64,000 bases of DNA from Platycnemis pennipes. Taxonomy: Eukaryota; Arthropoda; Insecta; Odonata; Platycnemididae. Positions 46,201 to 58,387 of this stretch are shown here, in pieces. The stretch is taken from positions 31,944,698-32,008,697 of the forward strand of contig OW121855.1 in NCBI GenBank assembly GCA_933228895.1. Reading direction: 5' to 3'. The first letter of the stretch is position 1. Every line of letters starts with the position of its first letter. A program made the translations under genes and the position numbers. Below the pieces are notes generated by a model. The model was not told the origin of the DNA and searched no databases. It saw only the letters and a list, made by a program, of their open reading frames with translations.

Positions 46201-48114
46201 GATGATCCGTAAGGGTTAAAAAAAGTTGTAATCATAAAACTATGAAAAGGGAAAATATGCGGAAAGGGTCCATTAAGAATAAATCTCACCAAGGAAAAAC
46301 ATCGAATTAATTCCAACAACAAGGGAATAATTTTGGCGATATTTCTGACATCATTGGACATGTCAGTTTATCAAAATTGGTGAATTTAAAGTAAAGGAAA
46401 TCAACAAAACTGTACTATTCACCTTCTCATATTCATCATTCCAATCTAGTGGTCCAGCCGAAGAATAACCACACCCTGTCAACATGCCATAGCTTGGAGT
46501 GAATACCATCTTAACTTACCATTTCTATTCCTAATACTCACGCATTTTTATGAAATAAAAATTAGGCGGTTGGAGAAGTTGCAATCACCATAATTGGCCA
46601 TTTTTTATCTTAGTTTTAACATAGTTCGTGCAAATCTTATAAGTTAAATATGAAACATGCTTGAAGAACCCTCTCTCATATTGAAGAATACTCTATGGTG
46701 GAATTGATATGATATGATAATATTTATTGCTCCAGCAAGTTATAAATAATGCAAAAAAAATGCAATAAGAATTTCGTAGCTTTAGGTGAACCCTAAGGCT
46801 TTTGCCTGTTGTTGGGTTCACATTCAAATTATACATACAGCAATACTGGCTTATATTCTCATAAAACAAATGTCATCAATTGAACATACCATTGAATAAC
46901 ACTGTCATATAGAAATTACTTATAGTATTATGGAACATTATATGGAAATACAATTAAAGTTATAGGTTGCTTTAAGACATTACAACAAAGGAAAAATATT
47001 TAGAACTACTACTACTAAATTACCTCTATATTTATGCTATCTCTCGTGAATAGCCAGATTCTGAACCCGAATGTGCTAATATTTTATTCCGTACACATAA
47101 TGTATTTAGCGTGGAGGGATTGGATATATAACTCTCGCACTCTCACATAGAAGGATCCTCCTCAAACAAAATAATGTCTCCTTACATTTCCTCATAGATG
47201 AAATGCAATACTAATATGGTTTTTAAAGTTATCCCAAATTGCCTCCTAAGCTGCTAACAAACCTTGTTGTGTACCAGAAAGTTATGAGTCCCGGAGGGAA
47301 AAGTAATTTTTATCTCATATGAGCAGGCAGCTGTAGACTGCTTTAATTACCTATAAACATTAAATCAGTCAGGGTGGGTGAGAAGGATCAATGAAGATCT
47401 ATATATCCAGAAAGGAAAAGAACGGTGAAAGTTTGCGAGAAATTTATGTGGCGATAAACGGAGCCGTTGAAGTGAAATAACACTGTAAATGGCGCATGAA
47501 AAGGTGGTTATGGACGAACTAAAATGGAGGGCATAAAGAATGAGGGAAAAAAGGCGAAGGAAACGAAGAAAAGGAAGAGGTGAGATGAAGAATACGAGTC
47601 CTCTGGCTAGGAATGGGAAAAGAGAGCAAATAATCTTAGAGCGAGTTGCATGCAGAAGGTGAAAGCAATGCATAAGACCGATGTGGAAGAAAGTAGGGTA
47701 CTTCGCGAAAGTCACAAGTTAATACATTATTCCACGAAGGATAGTTATCATTTTTTGATGGCGAGCGTGAAATATTAGTAGGAACAGTGAAGAAATTTTC
47801 TAAAAGTCATGCCTCAGAGCAATGCAATATTCTTTTATTAGGATTGGAATTAGATGAAACACTATTTTTTCATCCAAACGATAAAACTTGACACTAAAGA
47901 GGGAAAAGGAAATGTATGTACCTACACAGACGATATGCTCGGTGGTTCTGTGCAAATTATGTTTATTAAATAATTTAATTAATACAAAAACCCGGACTAT
48001 CATGAAGAATCGCGTGAAAATTTGGAAAAGGTAAGCCTTAAATTCTTATTAGTATAAGTCGACCCAACAATGCAATGTCACAATAAAACGACAGGATATC
48101 ATAAAGCATAAAAT
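43259..48114. other. Non-coding with purine-rich and GC-rich tracts
   Basis: 44930-45480 is GC- and purine-rich and includes a G run near 44995. The 166-codon minus frame there is a low-complexity Pro/Ser/Phe read-through of purine-rich DNA. An ATTA-rich block lies at 45907-45963. 47390-47700 is another purine-rich tract. No gene is supported. Confidence 0.5.
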
Positions 48115-48448
48115 TCTCTCACGACTGGGTATCGGATTGGTGTGGTGGCTAGAATACTGGCCTCCCGAGGACCCGGGTTCGATTCCCGGCAGTGGTGGAT
48201 TTTTCAGTGGAAAACCGGTCCCCACTTGAATGCCTAGTGGAGGGCACCTCAAGTTCAATACTCCTTCCGTCAGATGGGACATTAAGGACGTTAATAGTAG
48301 GCTAAAGCCGACGCCGGGTTTCTCTCCTCCCTTCCTCCGTTTCCTGAAAACTCCTGCCATTACCCAATTACCCACCTATCCTAAATGGCGCAAATGACCA
48401 CAACTGTCGGTCGCCTCCCCTGAATAACCAACCACTCTCTCACGACTG
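48115..48448 (+). mobile_element. SINE family 1, near full-length with 13 bp TSD
   Basis: Body 48128-48435, flanked by perfect duplications TCTCTCACGACTG at 48115-48127 and 48436-48448. The head is TGGTGTGGTGGCTAGAATAC, with B box GGTTCGATTCC at 48176-48186. The body matches the 5.7 kb copy except for a short deletion after GGGACATTAAGG. It ends CGCCTCCCCTGAATAACCAA CCAC without a long A tail. The intact duplication indicates a recent insertion. Confidence 0.92.
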
Positions 48449-49561
48449 TCTCACTCTGTGGTTGGAGCGAATAAAATGACTTTCCGCATGAATGAATAAC
48501 CTACCGCAGTATATCAAGAAATATATGCAGGGAGTCATAAGCCATCAACGTTAATGTAATTATGTTTTGATGTTACAACTTCAAAGTCATTGAATGAAGC
48601 CTAAAACTAATAATGGCATGCTTTGAATAGAGGCGTGTTTTCGCTCAAAATTAGGTGGTATGACCTCTACAAAATATTCTCCCTATTCGTGATGTGAGAA
48701 CTTTCGGTCCTGATCATTATATTAACGGCCAATACTGCTTTACAACCTGGATCACTATGTCAATGCTTTTATGGTGGGGAACAAGCAGTAGTGAGAAGAG
48801 GGTAGAAGGCCTCGGGAGAAGATATTGAGGAAACGATGGAAAATCATAGTAACGGGGCTGAGGTCAGTGCGAAGCAAAGAAGAAACAGTGGAAATGCTTC
48901 CCCAATAATCTCCGGTCGATCGAAATCGACGCCGCTTTTGAAGGAGTTCTTTAAGATGGAAGAGAGGGGCGAAAGAAAGTGGAAATGAGAGAGACGACGT
49001 GAAAAGAAGATGGAGGGAGAGAGAGAAAACGTGGGTATTAAGGGATGGCGAGTGGGAGTAGGGGTTGGAAAAAAAGGGAGGTCTATACGTGTGGCGAATT
49101 CAAAGGAAGATATTATTGGGACATAGCGGGGAGAGGTGAATTCCTTCCGCGATTTTTTTTCGGAGGAAATTGAGGCGAAGGTGAGGATAAGAGACAAAAG
49201 AAGCTTTAAGGTATCGGCGCGGTTTGTGTGCCAGAGAGAATTTTTCGCCTGAGGCAAGGTGGGTACAGGGGTTTGGTCGTGGGACATGTAAGGGGAAAGA
49301 GGATGGGAGGAGGGAGAGGACCGAATTGTGTTCCAATTCAGGGGATGAGAGAGTGAGATCGGGATCGTATTTTCCCAAAAGATGGCAGCACGTGACCCGT
49401 TGGTGCTAAAGGTGTCGTTCGGAACGAGAGGGCCTGATTACTGCGACCTCTGATAAGAGAGTGAAGAAACACTGCCTTTGATTGCAAACACCCTTTATCT
49501 TATTATCAATACAACAGCCTAAGAGCAGGAATGGAACCATAATATTTAAACACCACAAGTA
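48449..49561. other. Non-coding, purine-rich tract at 48.77-49.38 kb
   Basis: The plus strand is purine-rich over about 600 bases. Frames on the minus strand (up to 147 codons) are compositionally biased and show no family features. Confidence 0.5.
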
Positions 49562-50210
49562 CAGTAAACTCCCGATTTCCCGTGTTAATGACTTGCAAAG
49601 GATACACGGATAATCCGATGTTTGGTTTATTTAGGATTCATTTCTCTACGGTTCGCCACCAAAATAAATAAACTCTCTAAAGGCCGCTTTACACGATACA
49701 ATTTTTTGTACAATTTCTTGTACAAACGCTTGTATAAACTGAACGAAATTGTATGTTTGTCTTAATGGAATTAGAACAGGTTCCATTTCCCGTTCAGTCA
49801 TTCAGACAATCGCACAAGCATTCGTACAATTTGCCGCTTTACACGGAACAATTTCTTCATGCAATGGTTTGTACAAGAAATTGTACAAAAACTTGTATCG
49901 TGTAAAGCTGCCTTAAGAGGATAACACAATCTGCCAATGCAAGGATCCCCGTTGTACAGAATAGCATTTTATGACAACAATGAATCTAGTAGAGCTGTCC
50001 TGGCGTCAATTAAATGTTCGCAAACCTGGGGTTACGGCACAAAGCCTGGCGTATGACATCGGACCGGTCAGTAGGGCGGTGGTGAAAGTCTTGATTGGAG
50101 GAAAATAGCAAAAGTTTACTTATCTTTGAGACCACTCACTAAATAGCGTGGCGATGCACGGATAATCCGCAGTCCGGCTAATGTGCGCACGCATAATCGG
50201 GAGTTTACTG
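49562..50210. mobile_element. Pogo/Tigger-like MITE, interrupted
   Basis: Terminal inverted repeats CAGTAAACTCCCGATT (49562-49577) and AATCGGGAGTTTACTG (50195-50210) are perfect over 16 bp. Next to each is a GGATAATCCG block. Termini of this kind are typical of pogo/Tigger elements. The left flank is TA, while the right flank is TG, so the duplication is not preserved. No transposase is recognisable. A second MITE (49680-49914) sits inside. Confidence 0.75.
49680..49914. mobile_element. Nested MITE with ~49 bp inverted repeats
   Basis: The left end reads AAGGCCGCTTTACACGATAC followed by AATTTTTTGTACAATTTCTT. The right end, in reverse, reads AAGGCAGCTTTACACGATAC followed by AAGTTTTTGTACAATTTCTT. 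The arms match for about 49 bp with few differences. A third, internal copy of the end sequence (GCCGCTTTACACGGAACAA near 49832) lets the right third fold on itself. It sits inside the pogo-like MITE, so it is the younger of the two. Confidence 0.8.
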
Positions 50211-50295
50211 TGGTTGAAATGTGATGTTAAAGACAATACAGAAGTAGCACTACTGTTCGGTTGTTTCTTTTCCCTTCCATTCTCATCCTTTTATA

Positions 50296-51256
50296 CAAGG
50301 GTTGTCCGTAAAATAAGGTTCCCATTGTTTTTTCACATTGAAAAACATTTATTTGCCACAAATCGTACATTTTAAAAAATTTTAGGTTTTACCCTATATT
50401 TCTACATAATTGCCATTGAGATCGATCCATATTTTCATACGGTGTATCATTTTCTTGATGCCCGAGTCGTAGAACTTTCCCGCCGCGCCTAAAGGTTGCT
50501 TAAAACCGCTTCTTTCGGGTCATCTCCGGTCCTGAAATGCGTCCCACCCAGGTGTTTCTTTGATTCAGGGAAGAGATGGTATTCACTTGGGTCTATGGCC
50601 GGGCTGTATGGTGGGTGTGTGACAATATCCCATCCAAATTGGTTGAGAAGATTGGTTGTCACAAGGGTGGTGTGCGGACAAGAGGACCGTTTGTGATATT
50701 CCGTAGGCATTCTTGGGACCCTCCTTGCTCAAACCTTAGAATACCCTAAACGATCTGTCAAAATCGTGTCAACACAGATTCTACCGACCTCAGGGATCAA
50801 TTCGAAGAGTTCTCAAACAGTTGCACTTCGATCTTTAAGCATTGCTTGTTCCACTTTTGCAATCGTTTCGTCAGAAACAGATGGCCGTCCGGAACGCTGC
50901 TCATCATGGACGTCTGTACGCCCGTCTTTGAACTCTTTGGACCATTTTCGTACGTGTTGTACAGCTCATACAATTTTCTCCGTAGACTTCAAACATCTGG
51001 GAATGAATGTCCATCGGTGCAATGTTTTTTGCACACAAAAAACAAATCACAGAACGCAATTCACACCTGGCGGGAGAAGCGAGTGGTAGCTCCATGTCGA
51101 ACGGCTGCCAAGGGAAGACAGAGAGTCGCAGACAGCTGTAAGGCTAGGGATTTGGAGTGGAAGAACCAAGCTACCCAATCGTGTTACCAGATCCAGCGCG
51201 AAAACGTTCGTCGCGACTACAGCGCCTTGGGAACCTTATTTTACGGACAACCCACG
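50296..51256 (-). mobile_element. Mariner element, internally deleted
   Basis: 961 bp between TA dinucleotides (50294-50295 and 51257-51258). Inverted repeats of 26 perfect bases begin GGGTTGTCCGTAAAATAAGG at 50299 and end at 51253 on the other side. It is shorter than a full mariner of about 1.3 kb and has lost the middle of the transposase gene. Perfect termini mean it could still be moved by an active transposase elsewhere. Confidence 0.92.
50489..51095 (-). pseudogene. Mariner transposase, broken and internally deleted
   Basis: The N-terminal part (about 51060 down to 50770) encodes RSVICFLCAKNIAPMDIHSQ and MFEVYGENCMS, then shifts frame to VRKWSKEFKDGRTDVHDEQR and SGRPSVSDETIAKVEQAML, with a stop before ELFELIPEVGR. 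This is the mariner paired-type helix-turn-helix region. After a junction near 50720 the C-terminal piece reads NLLNQFGWDIVTHPPYSPAI and DPSEYHLF. The central catalytic core with the first two Asp residues is deleted. The third, usually PSDYHLF, is Glu (PSEYHLF). No functional enzyme can be made. Confidence 0.9.
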
Positions 51257-51379
51257 TACTTTCCTCCCGGTCTGAGTGCCTATTGATGCTGAAACAGACT
51301 TGAAAACACACATGCAAAAGTTCCGTTGCCAAGAAGTTGGATTGATGTAGTGTTACGATACACATGCCGAGGATAGAAA

Positions 51380-51600
51380 TTTGGCGGATCGAATCGAAGG
51401 GATGGGTTCAAAACCCAGCGTTGGAAGATTTTTTTTCATTCTTACCGGGCTATCCGATGAGATTTTTGTGTCGAGCATTCGAGTAGAGACAACCTCCATA
51501 TCCGTAGAATGGGACGTTAAGGCGTGGTTCCTTTGACACCTTTCGTTAAGAGCAGACCAATGCCGACGCCGGGTTTCTCTCCACCCTTCCTCCTAACCAT
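51380..51600 (+). mobile_element. SINE family 1 copy (5' diverged, 3' truncated)
   Basis: A B-box-like GGGTTCAAAACCC (about 51403) is followed by GGGACGTTAAGGCGTGGTTC and ACCTTTCGTTAAGAGCAGAC. CAATGCCGACGCCGGGTTTC and TCTCCACCCTTCCTCC come next, matching the 5.7 kb copy. The terminal CGCAAATGACC...AACC part is absent. It lies about 120 bp beyond the mariner right end. Confidence 0.8.
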
Positions 51601-51762
51601 TCATTTCCAACCTTGTAGCATGCACATACCTTCACTCCCGATTTGAAGTTCTTATAATTGCGGCTACAGGCTTGAAAACACTACTGAGTAATTCCAATTT
51701 CAACTGGTTCAAAACCTCATGATTATACAATCAAGTCTATCCTAGAATACAACTTTAGACAG

Positions 51763-51845
51763 TGAAACGCCATGAGGTGAGATTGAAACCCTTGACCTTT
51801 ACGTTACCTTGCTGACGCGTTACAGACCTGGCTATCGTGATCAGC
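51763..51845 (-). mobile_element. Possible tRNA-like SINE head
   Basis: The minus strand reads ATAGCCAGGTCTGTAACGCG (A-box-like) and AAGGGTTTCAATCTCACC (B-box-like), spaced as in a tRNA. The arms do not fold convincingly, so this is at best a decayed tRNA-derived repeat. Confidence 0.3.
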
Positions 51846-53445
51846 CTGGAGAATAAAGAACACAAAACCTATATACCAATTGCTTATAGATATTGAGTCG
51901 GAAAAAATAAGAAATTACATTGAAATTCCGAATCTGTGGAGGGGCAACCTCATTGAACAAATTGGAATTATAATTTAAGAAACCTCAATACATTATATGA
52001 AAGGAATTCCTGAAGCGAGATATTCATTCATAGTTTTCTACCGGATAGGCTTCTTTGTGAAAGAGTATCCCCACTCAAATTTACAATTCACTACTACATC
52101 GGCTGCGTTCGATGTTAAAGGAGTATATATCTTAATTTACACTTTTAACTCCTTAACGTCGAGGTTATAATGGCTACCGACGCTCAAAAATGATACAACG
52201 AATTGAATCAACTCTAAAAAGCAGTACCATACTGTATGATCGTCGATTTAAGGGGCACGTTGTTCAAAATTATAAACATATCCGTATGCCTGTTCGACAA
52301 AATTGTACGGCGGACTTGCCGGTATAGTAGCAGTCATTAGAGCTGTTCGTCTGATCTTTTCATGAATTGAAGACCCATTATAACAATTTTCCGACCATTT
52401 TCTTAACACACTCTGTCAATAAAAGGTTCAAAATTTTTGGAACTCAATGAAACTAATAGAAAACAAATTTCTCATATGCAATGACAATTTTACACTGACA
52501 TGACAGCTCACTAATGAAATAAAAATGTTTACCTTGTCTCTGGTAACTTTTCCGTTCCCGGATTGTGCGTGGGAGAGTACTTAGGCATTTTCCATGCTCA
52601 ATTAATCCAAGGTTGATGCATAAATCCATTTTCTGGATTAAATACTCATGTTGGGACGCTACGATGATTTAGGTAGCAAAGAGCACTGAGGGAAAGTCAT
52701 TAGCAACTAAATTAACATTGAAAAAGAAAAACAAGAAAGGCTTATACATTCAATAAGTCGCTAAGTATCAAAATTTGCGGCAGCGACAATTTTAGCGTTC
52801 GGGGAAATTTAAAAAAAAGCAAAATATGGGTGGCAATTCCCTCACGGAACGGACAACCAAAGAAAAGCTTCGATTATAACTTTATTAACAGGTGAATTTG
52901 AACTTTCAGACGATGATTTTGAATATTTAATTTGATGAGGGATTCAGTGAGGTGTACGAGGGAAAGGGAGCAGGTTAGCAGAGATTTTTGACACTGAAGA
53001 AAGGCGCCCAGCTCTCTTTTTCAAAAGCTGTCCCTCCAAATTGCTTGATAAAGGAACCTCTTTTTTCCCTACACTTCACTTCTTAATGACGCTGTTGCAA
53101 AAAAAAGACGACTTTATACCTCCACACTTTCCATCCCATCAAAAGCTACAAGAAATCTTGATGCGAATGGGGGTTTACCGAGTTTCAAAAATTTTCCAAG
53201 AGTAATCCATCAAAACTTTGATAAACACCGTTAATAAGAGCAGAGTTATGACACACTCGTGTCAAGTGGAATATAAAAATTTTAATCTTTAGCACCTGAT
53301 AGAACCACTGTTGTGTATTCATATTCAAACCACAAACTATTTGATCAATATATTAGAAGGACATCATAAGTTATTGCACGCGATGGCGTTTAATAATAGA
53401 ACACAATAAAATTAGTAGTTCATTCCCAGGTTATCATCTAAAAGG
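51846..53445. other. Non-coding, no gene recognised
   Basis: AT-rich. No gene, RNA or repeat recognised. Confidence 0.5.
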
Positions 53446-53514
53446 ACACTGCCTTGCGCAAATGACCTCAGCTGTCGGTCGCCTCCCCTAAATAACCAAC
53501 CAACACTGCCTTGC
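53446..53514 (+). mobile_element. 45 bp 5'-truncated SINE family 1 insertion with 12 bp TSD
   Basis: The body 53458-53502 is only the terminal part of family 1: GCAAATGACCTCAGCTGTCG then GTCGCCTCCCCTAAATAACC and AACCA. It is flanked by perfect duplications ACACTGCCTTGC at 53446-53457 and 53503-53514. This is a severely 5'-truncated target-primed insertion. Confidence 0.92.
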
Positions 53515-55740
53515 CACTTGCAGTCACTACAATCGTGAGGAATATGGATCCTATCAAATGCAAGAAATGTGTTGCAATTTACAAGCGATCCACCCGTTTC
53601 ATCCATGAGAGGCCTACAGTGATGTTCACAATCATTATAATTACAAGTCATCAATCTTAGATTTGACACAGCTTCTCACTGGATTATCGTTTGTGCCTTT
53701 TTAATTATTTTGACACATGATTTTACACTTATATTCCTTAGTACTTGCTACATAAACTCAAATAAGGTTGCTCACATAAGGTTGCCTCGTCTTCTCTCGA
53801 AAGTCTTTATCAAACGTCTATTTCTTCGAATATTCTCAGGCACCATTTGCTACCCTCTCGATTCATTTTATCTTAATCATTTTTCTACAGATTTATAATT
53901 AAAATGCTTTCTTTTGAATTCTCTGCGGACGATATAGATGAAAAATACTACGCATAACGCCTTCCTCCTAAAATCATATTGCTCGTGAAGAATTTTTCCG
54001 ATTTCATACACTCGTGACATACTTATCAACACTACTCCTCCCCTTAATATATCTGAGACATAGTTGATTTTATAGTCACCTTGTACTGAACAAACCATAG
54101 ATTTCTTTCCGTAATTCTAATTTTTTACATGATACGCAACGCTAAAGGAAATACATGGCAGAAATAAAATTAGAAAGCACATGAGTAGCATAAAATACGT
54201 GGGGTGTTCTTTTGAAGGCAGGTATTGCGAATTTTTAGATGCACGATTGTAGCCTTATACGATAATCAAACACCCAGATTGGTTTGCGCTTCCGTAAAAA
54301 CATCAAGCTCCTCAAAGAAAATGGCATTTAATGGTAGATACTTAAAGAGTAAAGGCTAATGGAATGAGTGCGAAGTGGATGAATAGTGGATCGGAGGGCT
54401 CCACTTGAAATATCTAGACTAACCATCCACCTGCTTCAAGCGAAATCCACTCTTCCCCCGGTCATCTTTGAAAGCTTCCTTCTAAAAACTTCTACGCCAA
54501 ACTTCTCGTGGCGTTGTCCACAAAATGTCATGCAGAAACAAATTAAGTCCCGCGACGAAATTTCAGGCTGCCAACACCTTCTTTCATGAAAATTACCGCC
54601 TTTTCTTCACTAATTTCCGATCAAAGTTAAGTTTCCCCAAAAATGTCCAATTTTAGCGGATCTTCCAAAAGACTATTCGAACTGCGTTGATAATTATTTT
54701 CAAGGGAAGCGGGAAATAATTAGTGGGGTCGGCCCGTAGTTTTTTTAAATGTGACAAGGGAAACTCTCACCTCCATACATTTTTCCGCAAAAATGGCATA
54801 TTAGAAAAAGTTAATGAGTTCTGGGAGGTGATTTATATATGTTATAAGTTTATTGTTTATTTACACTACAAAAAATATACCCTATTTACTTATTTTTACA
54901 TTAATGGTTATTTCTTAAATATATTTGTAATGTAATAGCTGGCGTATTGTACTTAGTTAGATAGAAATAGATAGGTATAAGCAGACAAGTTGCTACCATC
55001 CTATAAAATATTTAAAAAATAAATTATGGCCTATAAAAAGGGTGGTGTATTTAAGTATTAGTAGCTTCAATATAAAATATTACATTATTATAAAATATTA
55101 CATTCACTTATGCTCATCTTGATTATGTAAGATCCACATTCATGATCCACGAGATAAACAATCCCTGATGTCAGTGAAAACACTGAATGGACTGATAAGA
55201 ACAAAATGATCAATCAAGAGTGAAAAATATGTGACGATAGATGATAAATAAGCAATTAGTTATTATTATTATTTGTTACACGAATAGAACTAGAAATCCT
55301 AGCAATCAATTTGAATTTAAATCCATGGTGCCTTACGCCATTACCTATCGAGTGAGATGTCTTTGATAGTCCTTTCCTTTCTACTATACCGATTTGTATT
55401 TGGATCGAGTTAAAAATTATGTAATCTCACATAAAAATATTTGTGATTACTCGATACATATTCAGTTTGAAAATGCAAAATTACATGCTCGCGAGGGCGA
55501 TGGAAAATATAAAAACATATCAACTCACTTATTATACCACCATGTAATGATAATATTTACATTTATGAAGTTACTGTAGACAAAAATATTATAAACTTCA
55601 TAATAAATATGAATGGCAAAAACACAGGGTGTTATCAAGTTTTTTCAGGTAGATGGAAGAAAAGGTGATTCGGCTAGACTAGTAATGCCGGGTAGAGGAA
55701 AAAAGGTTGTACCCTGAAAAATATCTATAGTGAATAGCAA
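53515..55740. other. Non-coding, no gene recognised
   Basis: AT-rich sequence with chance frames only. Confidence 0.5.
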
Positions 55741-55835
55741 AGCCTATAAATAGGCTAATTTCTCATACGCAGATAATCACATCTGGATGAGATTATCTGC
55801 GTAAGGTGAGGCTTAAGGTGAGGCTTTGGGTGAGA
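55741..55835. repeat. Cluster of two foldbacks and short direct repeats
   Basis: AGCCTA-TAAA-TAGGCT at 55741-55756. Then TACGCAGATAATC (55766-55778) and its exact complement GATTATCTGCGTA (55791-55803), separated by 12 bases. Then AAGGTGAGGCTT-type repeats from 55803. A foldback element end is possible but no family is recognised. Confidence 0.75.
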
Positions 55836-58387
55836 ACAAACCATGGCACAGAAATATATCTGATATCTTCAGAAACCTATTCTTGCTTTCTATTTCAAAT
55901 ATTTTATAACAGTCATTTCACGTCAAAAAAGGGGAAAACAGGAAAATTTTCCCCGACCATCTCCAATTTCCACAAAAATTTGTATGCATGTTTCCAGTTC
56001 GTGTATTAGTATATGTACAAAACCGTTTTCTCAAATATCGAGTTTATCAAGAATTACAGCTATTTGTAATTTTTAGATTTTTACAACTAAGCCCTTAGCT
56101 TTATGCCTATATCTCTTCATATAATTGAGCTATAAATATCCAAAAAAGTTTGTTTTATTAGTTGAAAGTTGGAAAATGATATTTTTGGGACAGATTAAAA
56201 TTTATAAAAAGTTTTTGAAAATTTTCAAAATGGTGAAACTTTTGAACCTGATTTGCAAAAATACGTACCCCTTCGATTAATTATATTCTAATATAATATT
56301 ATCCTGTTTCTTTGATCTTTGGTCCATTAGGTAATTGATATTACATGAAAAAAACGCATGGTGATATACTATCTACTTTTAGTTATCTCAGAGCGGAAAT
56401 ATATAAATAAATGTGTCCCTTGCCAGCAAAAAGTAACTTTCAAGAGTGAAGTTCTGGACACTGTACTCGGACTGAGCGTTGAAAGAGCCAACTTGCCACA
56501 AAGTCGTCGTAGTTTTTTCAAATATTTGAAAGTGAATGTCCTTTTTCAATCGTGCCCGTCCGAGCCAATGATTGCCTAGCTTTTCCCGTCGATAAAAAAC
56601 ATAGGATGAACCGTAGCAGCTTCTCGTGGCATACCTATTGAACGAGACAGCACCCATCAACTGTGACCGGACAAAAGGACAGCTCAGTGAGGGTGACGGT
56701 GAGAGCCCTCAAGGGTAAGATCAGATAGAGTGGACATCGAAAAGCTGGAAACGGATGGAAGGGTTGAGAACGAAAACAGAACGGACATTTTTCCACGCAT
56801 AAAATCTAATTTAGAATGGCACAATTCTTTTGAAGGGATTCCGACACTAAGTAGAATGCATGAAAAGTGGATCCAATCATTTTCAATTCCGAAAACTATG
56901 AGTACCTATAGTACCTATCCGCACTGCATATTTTATGCGAAAATTCTAGGATATGAAGGAACGTTCCTCATAAGGTGACTGTTATATTTAATCAGGAACC
57001 ACGAGCGTGGTATCGCCTATTTTTATTGTTATGAAGCATGGAGAGGAAAAAGCGTCAATTGTACTACATAAGAACGGGGCCTGTATAATGCGGTATTCAT
57101 TTTATCCCTCGGAATATATAATTCAAAGTTAACATGCTGAATAAGTCAATAATCGATTTGTTATGCAGCAAAATTTAGTACAGTCGTTTTTAGTATCAAT
57201 AGCAGAAAAATCCATACTAATATTGAAAATTTCCTTTGTAATTTTTTAGTATTTTTTAAATAATTAGTTCAGAGGACTATAGAAAAGTACAATTTATAAC
57301 TTGTCATAACAAAAAATGTGATAAATTAACTAACCTAATTAACAATGATAATTTAAACTGGTGCATGCAAAAAAAATTCCTTCATGCCTCCACTTTAGGC
57401 ATGATCATCTCATAAAAGTTACAACAAAGCTAACTGCCAACACACGAGCACCTAGACTTCAAAATAATGAACTCTGAAAGTATTGCCAAAATAAATGATA
57501 GTGAGATAGTAAGATATTTAATTCATCAGAACAAAATATTAATAATAAATAAATTACAACTACCTATGCTTCATATTTATAGAACAAAGGCGGACGAATA
57601 TTTATTGTGTTTATTATGAGATAACATGCTTGAAGTATTGAGAAGTGTCAACTATTATAGGTACAAAATTGAAGTATTTGAAGAAAGGAAGAGCAATTAA
57701 ATATTTAAAGAAGAATGAGGTAAGATAGAGAAAATGTAACAATATACTTGGGTATATGTTGGAAGAAAACATTTAGCTCTCCAAAATCTTCGAAGTAGAG
57801 TCTCTTCTGAGAAAGACTCATTTCATTGTACTAAAGTAAACGAGTGATGGTCGTTTAATGGGAACAGTATATGTATAGAAATAAACGAGTAAAATGTTGT
57901 TTCAGGACGCGGCGTATTTAAAATCTGGACCTTGAGTGAGGTGGATGAAACAAGACAGCCGGCTTTTGAGATGCACGTGCGGAGAAATATGGAGAATGGA
58001 AACCGGATTGGAAGGAGGAAAAACGAGAAAGTGAAGAGGGAAAGTAAGTTGTCTGAAGATTTTTGAGGAGATAGAGTAAGTAAATGAACCGAAGAAAGAG
58101 ATTATTTCATGTCCATCAATATATTAATATTCAGAATACTAATTTGCAACAGGGAGTAGTATCTGATGGAAAACCGAAGTCATATTTAGATAACTGTTTA
58201 AGGAAATTCGAAGCAAAAGCATAATAACATGCCCTTAAATTTCATTCAATTTTCCTCCTAACCCTATTATTTCAACTATTAACTGTTGGCATTAGGAACA
58301 TACAAAAAAGCCCATGTATTGTTAACTCACAATCTGTTAAAATGCTTTCCGAAACGACACAAACAAGGCCAGCCATATAGCAAGATA
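55836..58387. other. Non-coding, no gene recognised
   Basis: AT-rich. Frames of 73-90 codons near 56.4-57.0 kb have no recognisable motif. Confidence 0.5.
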
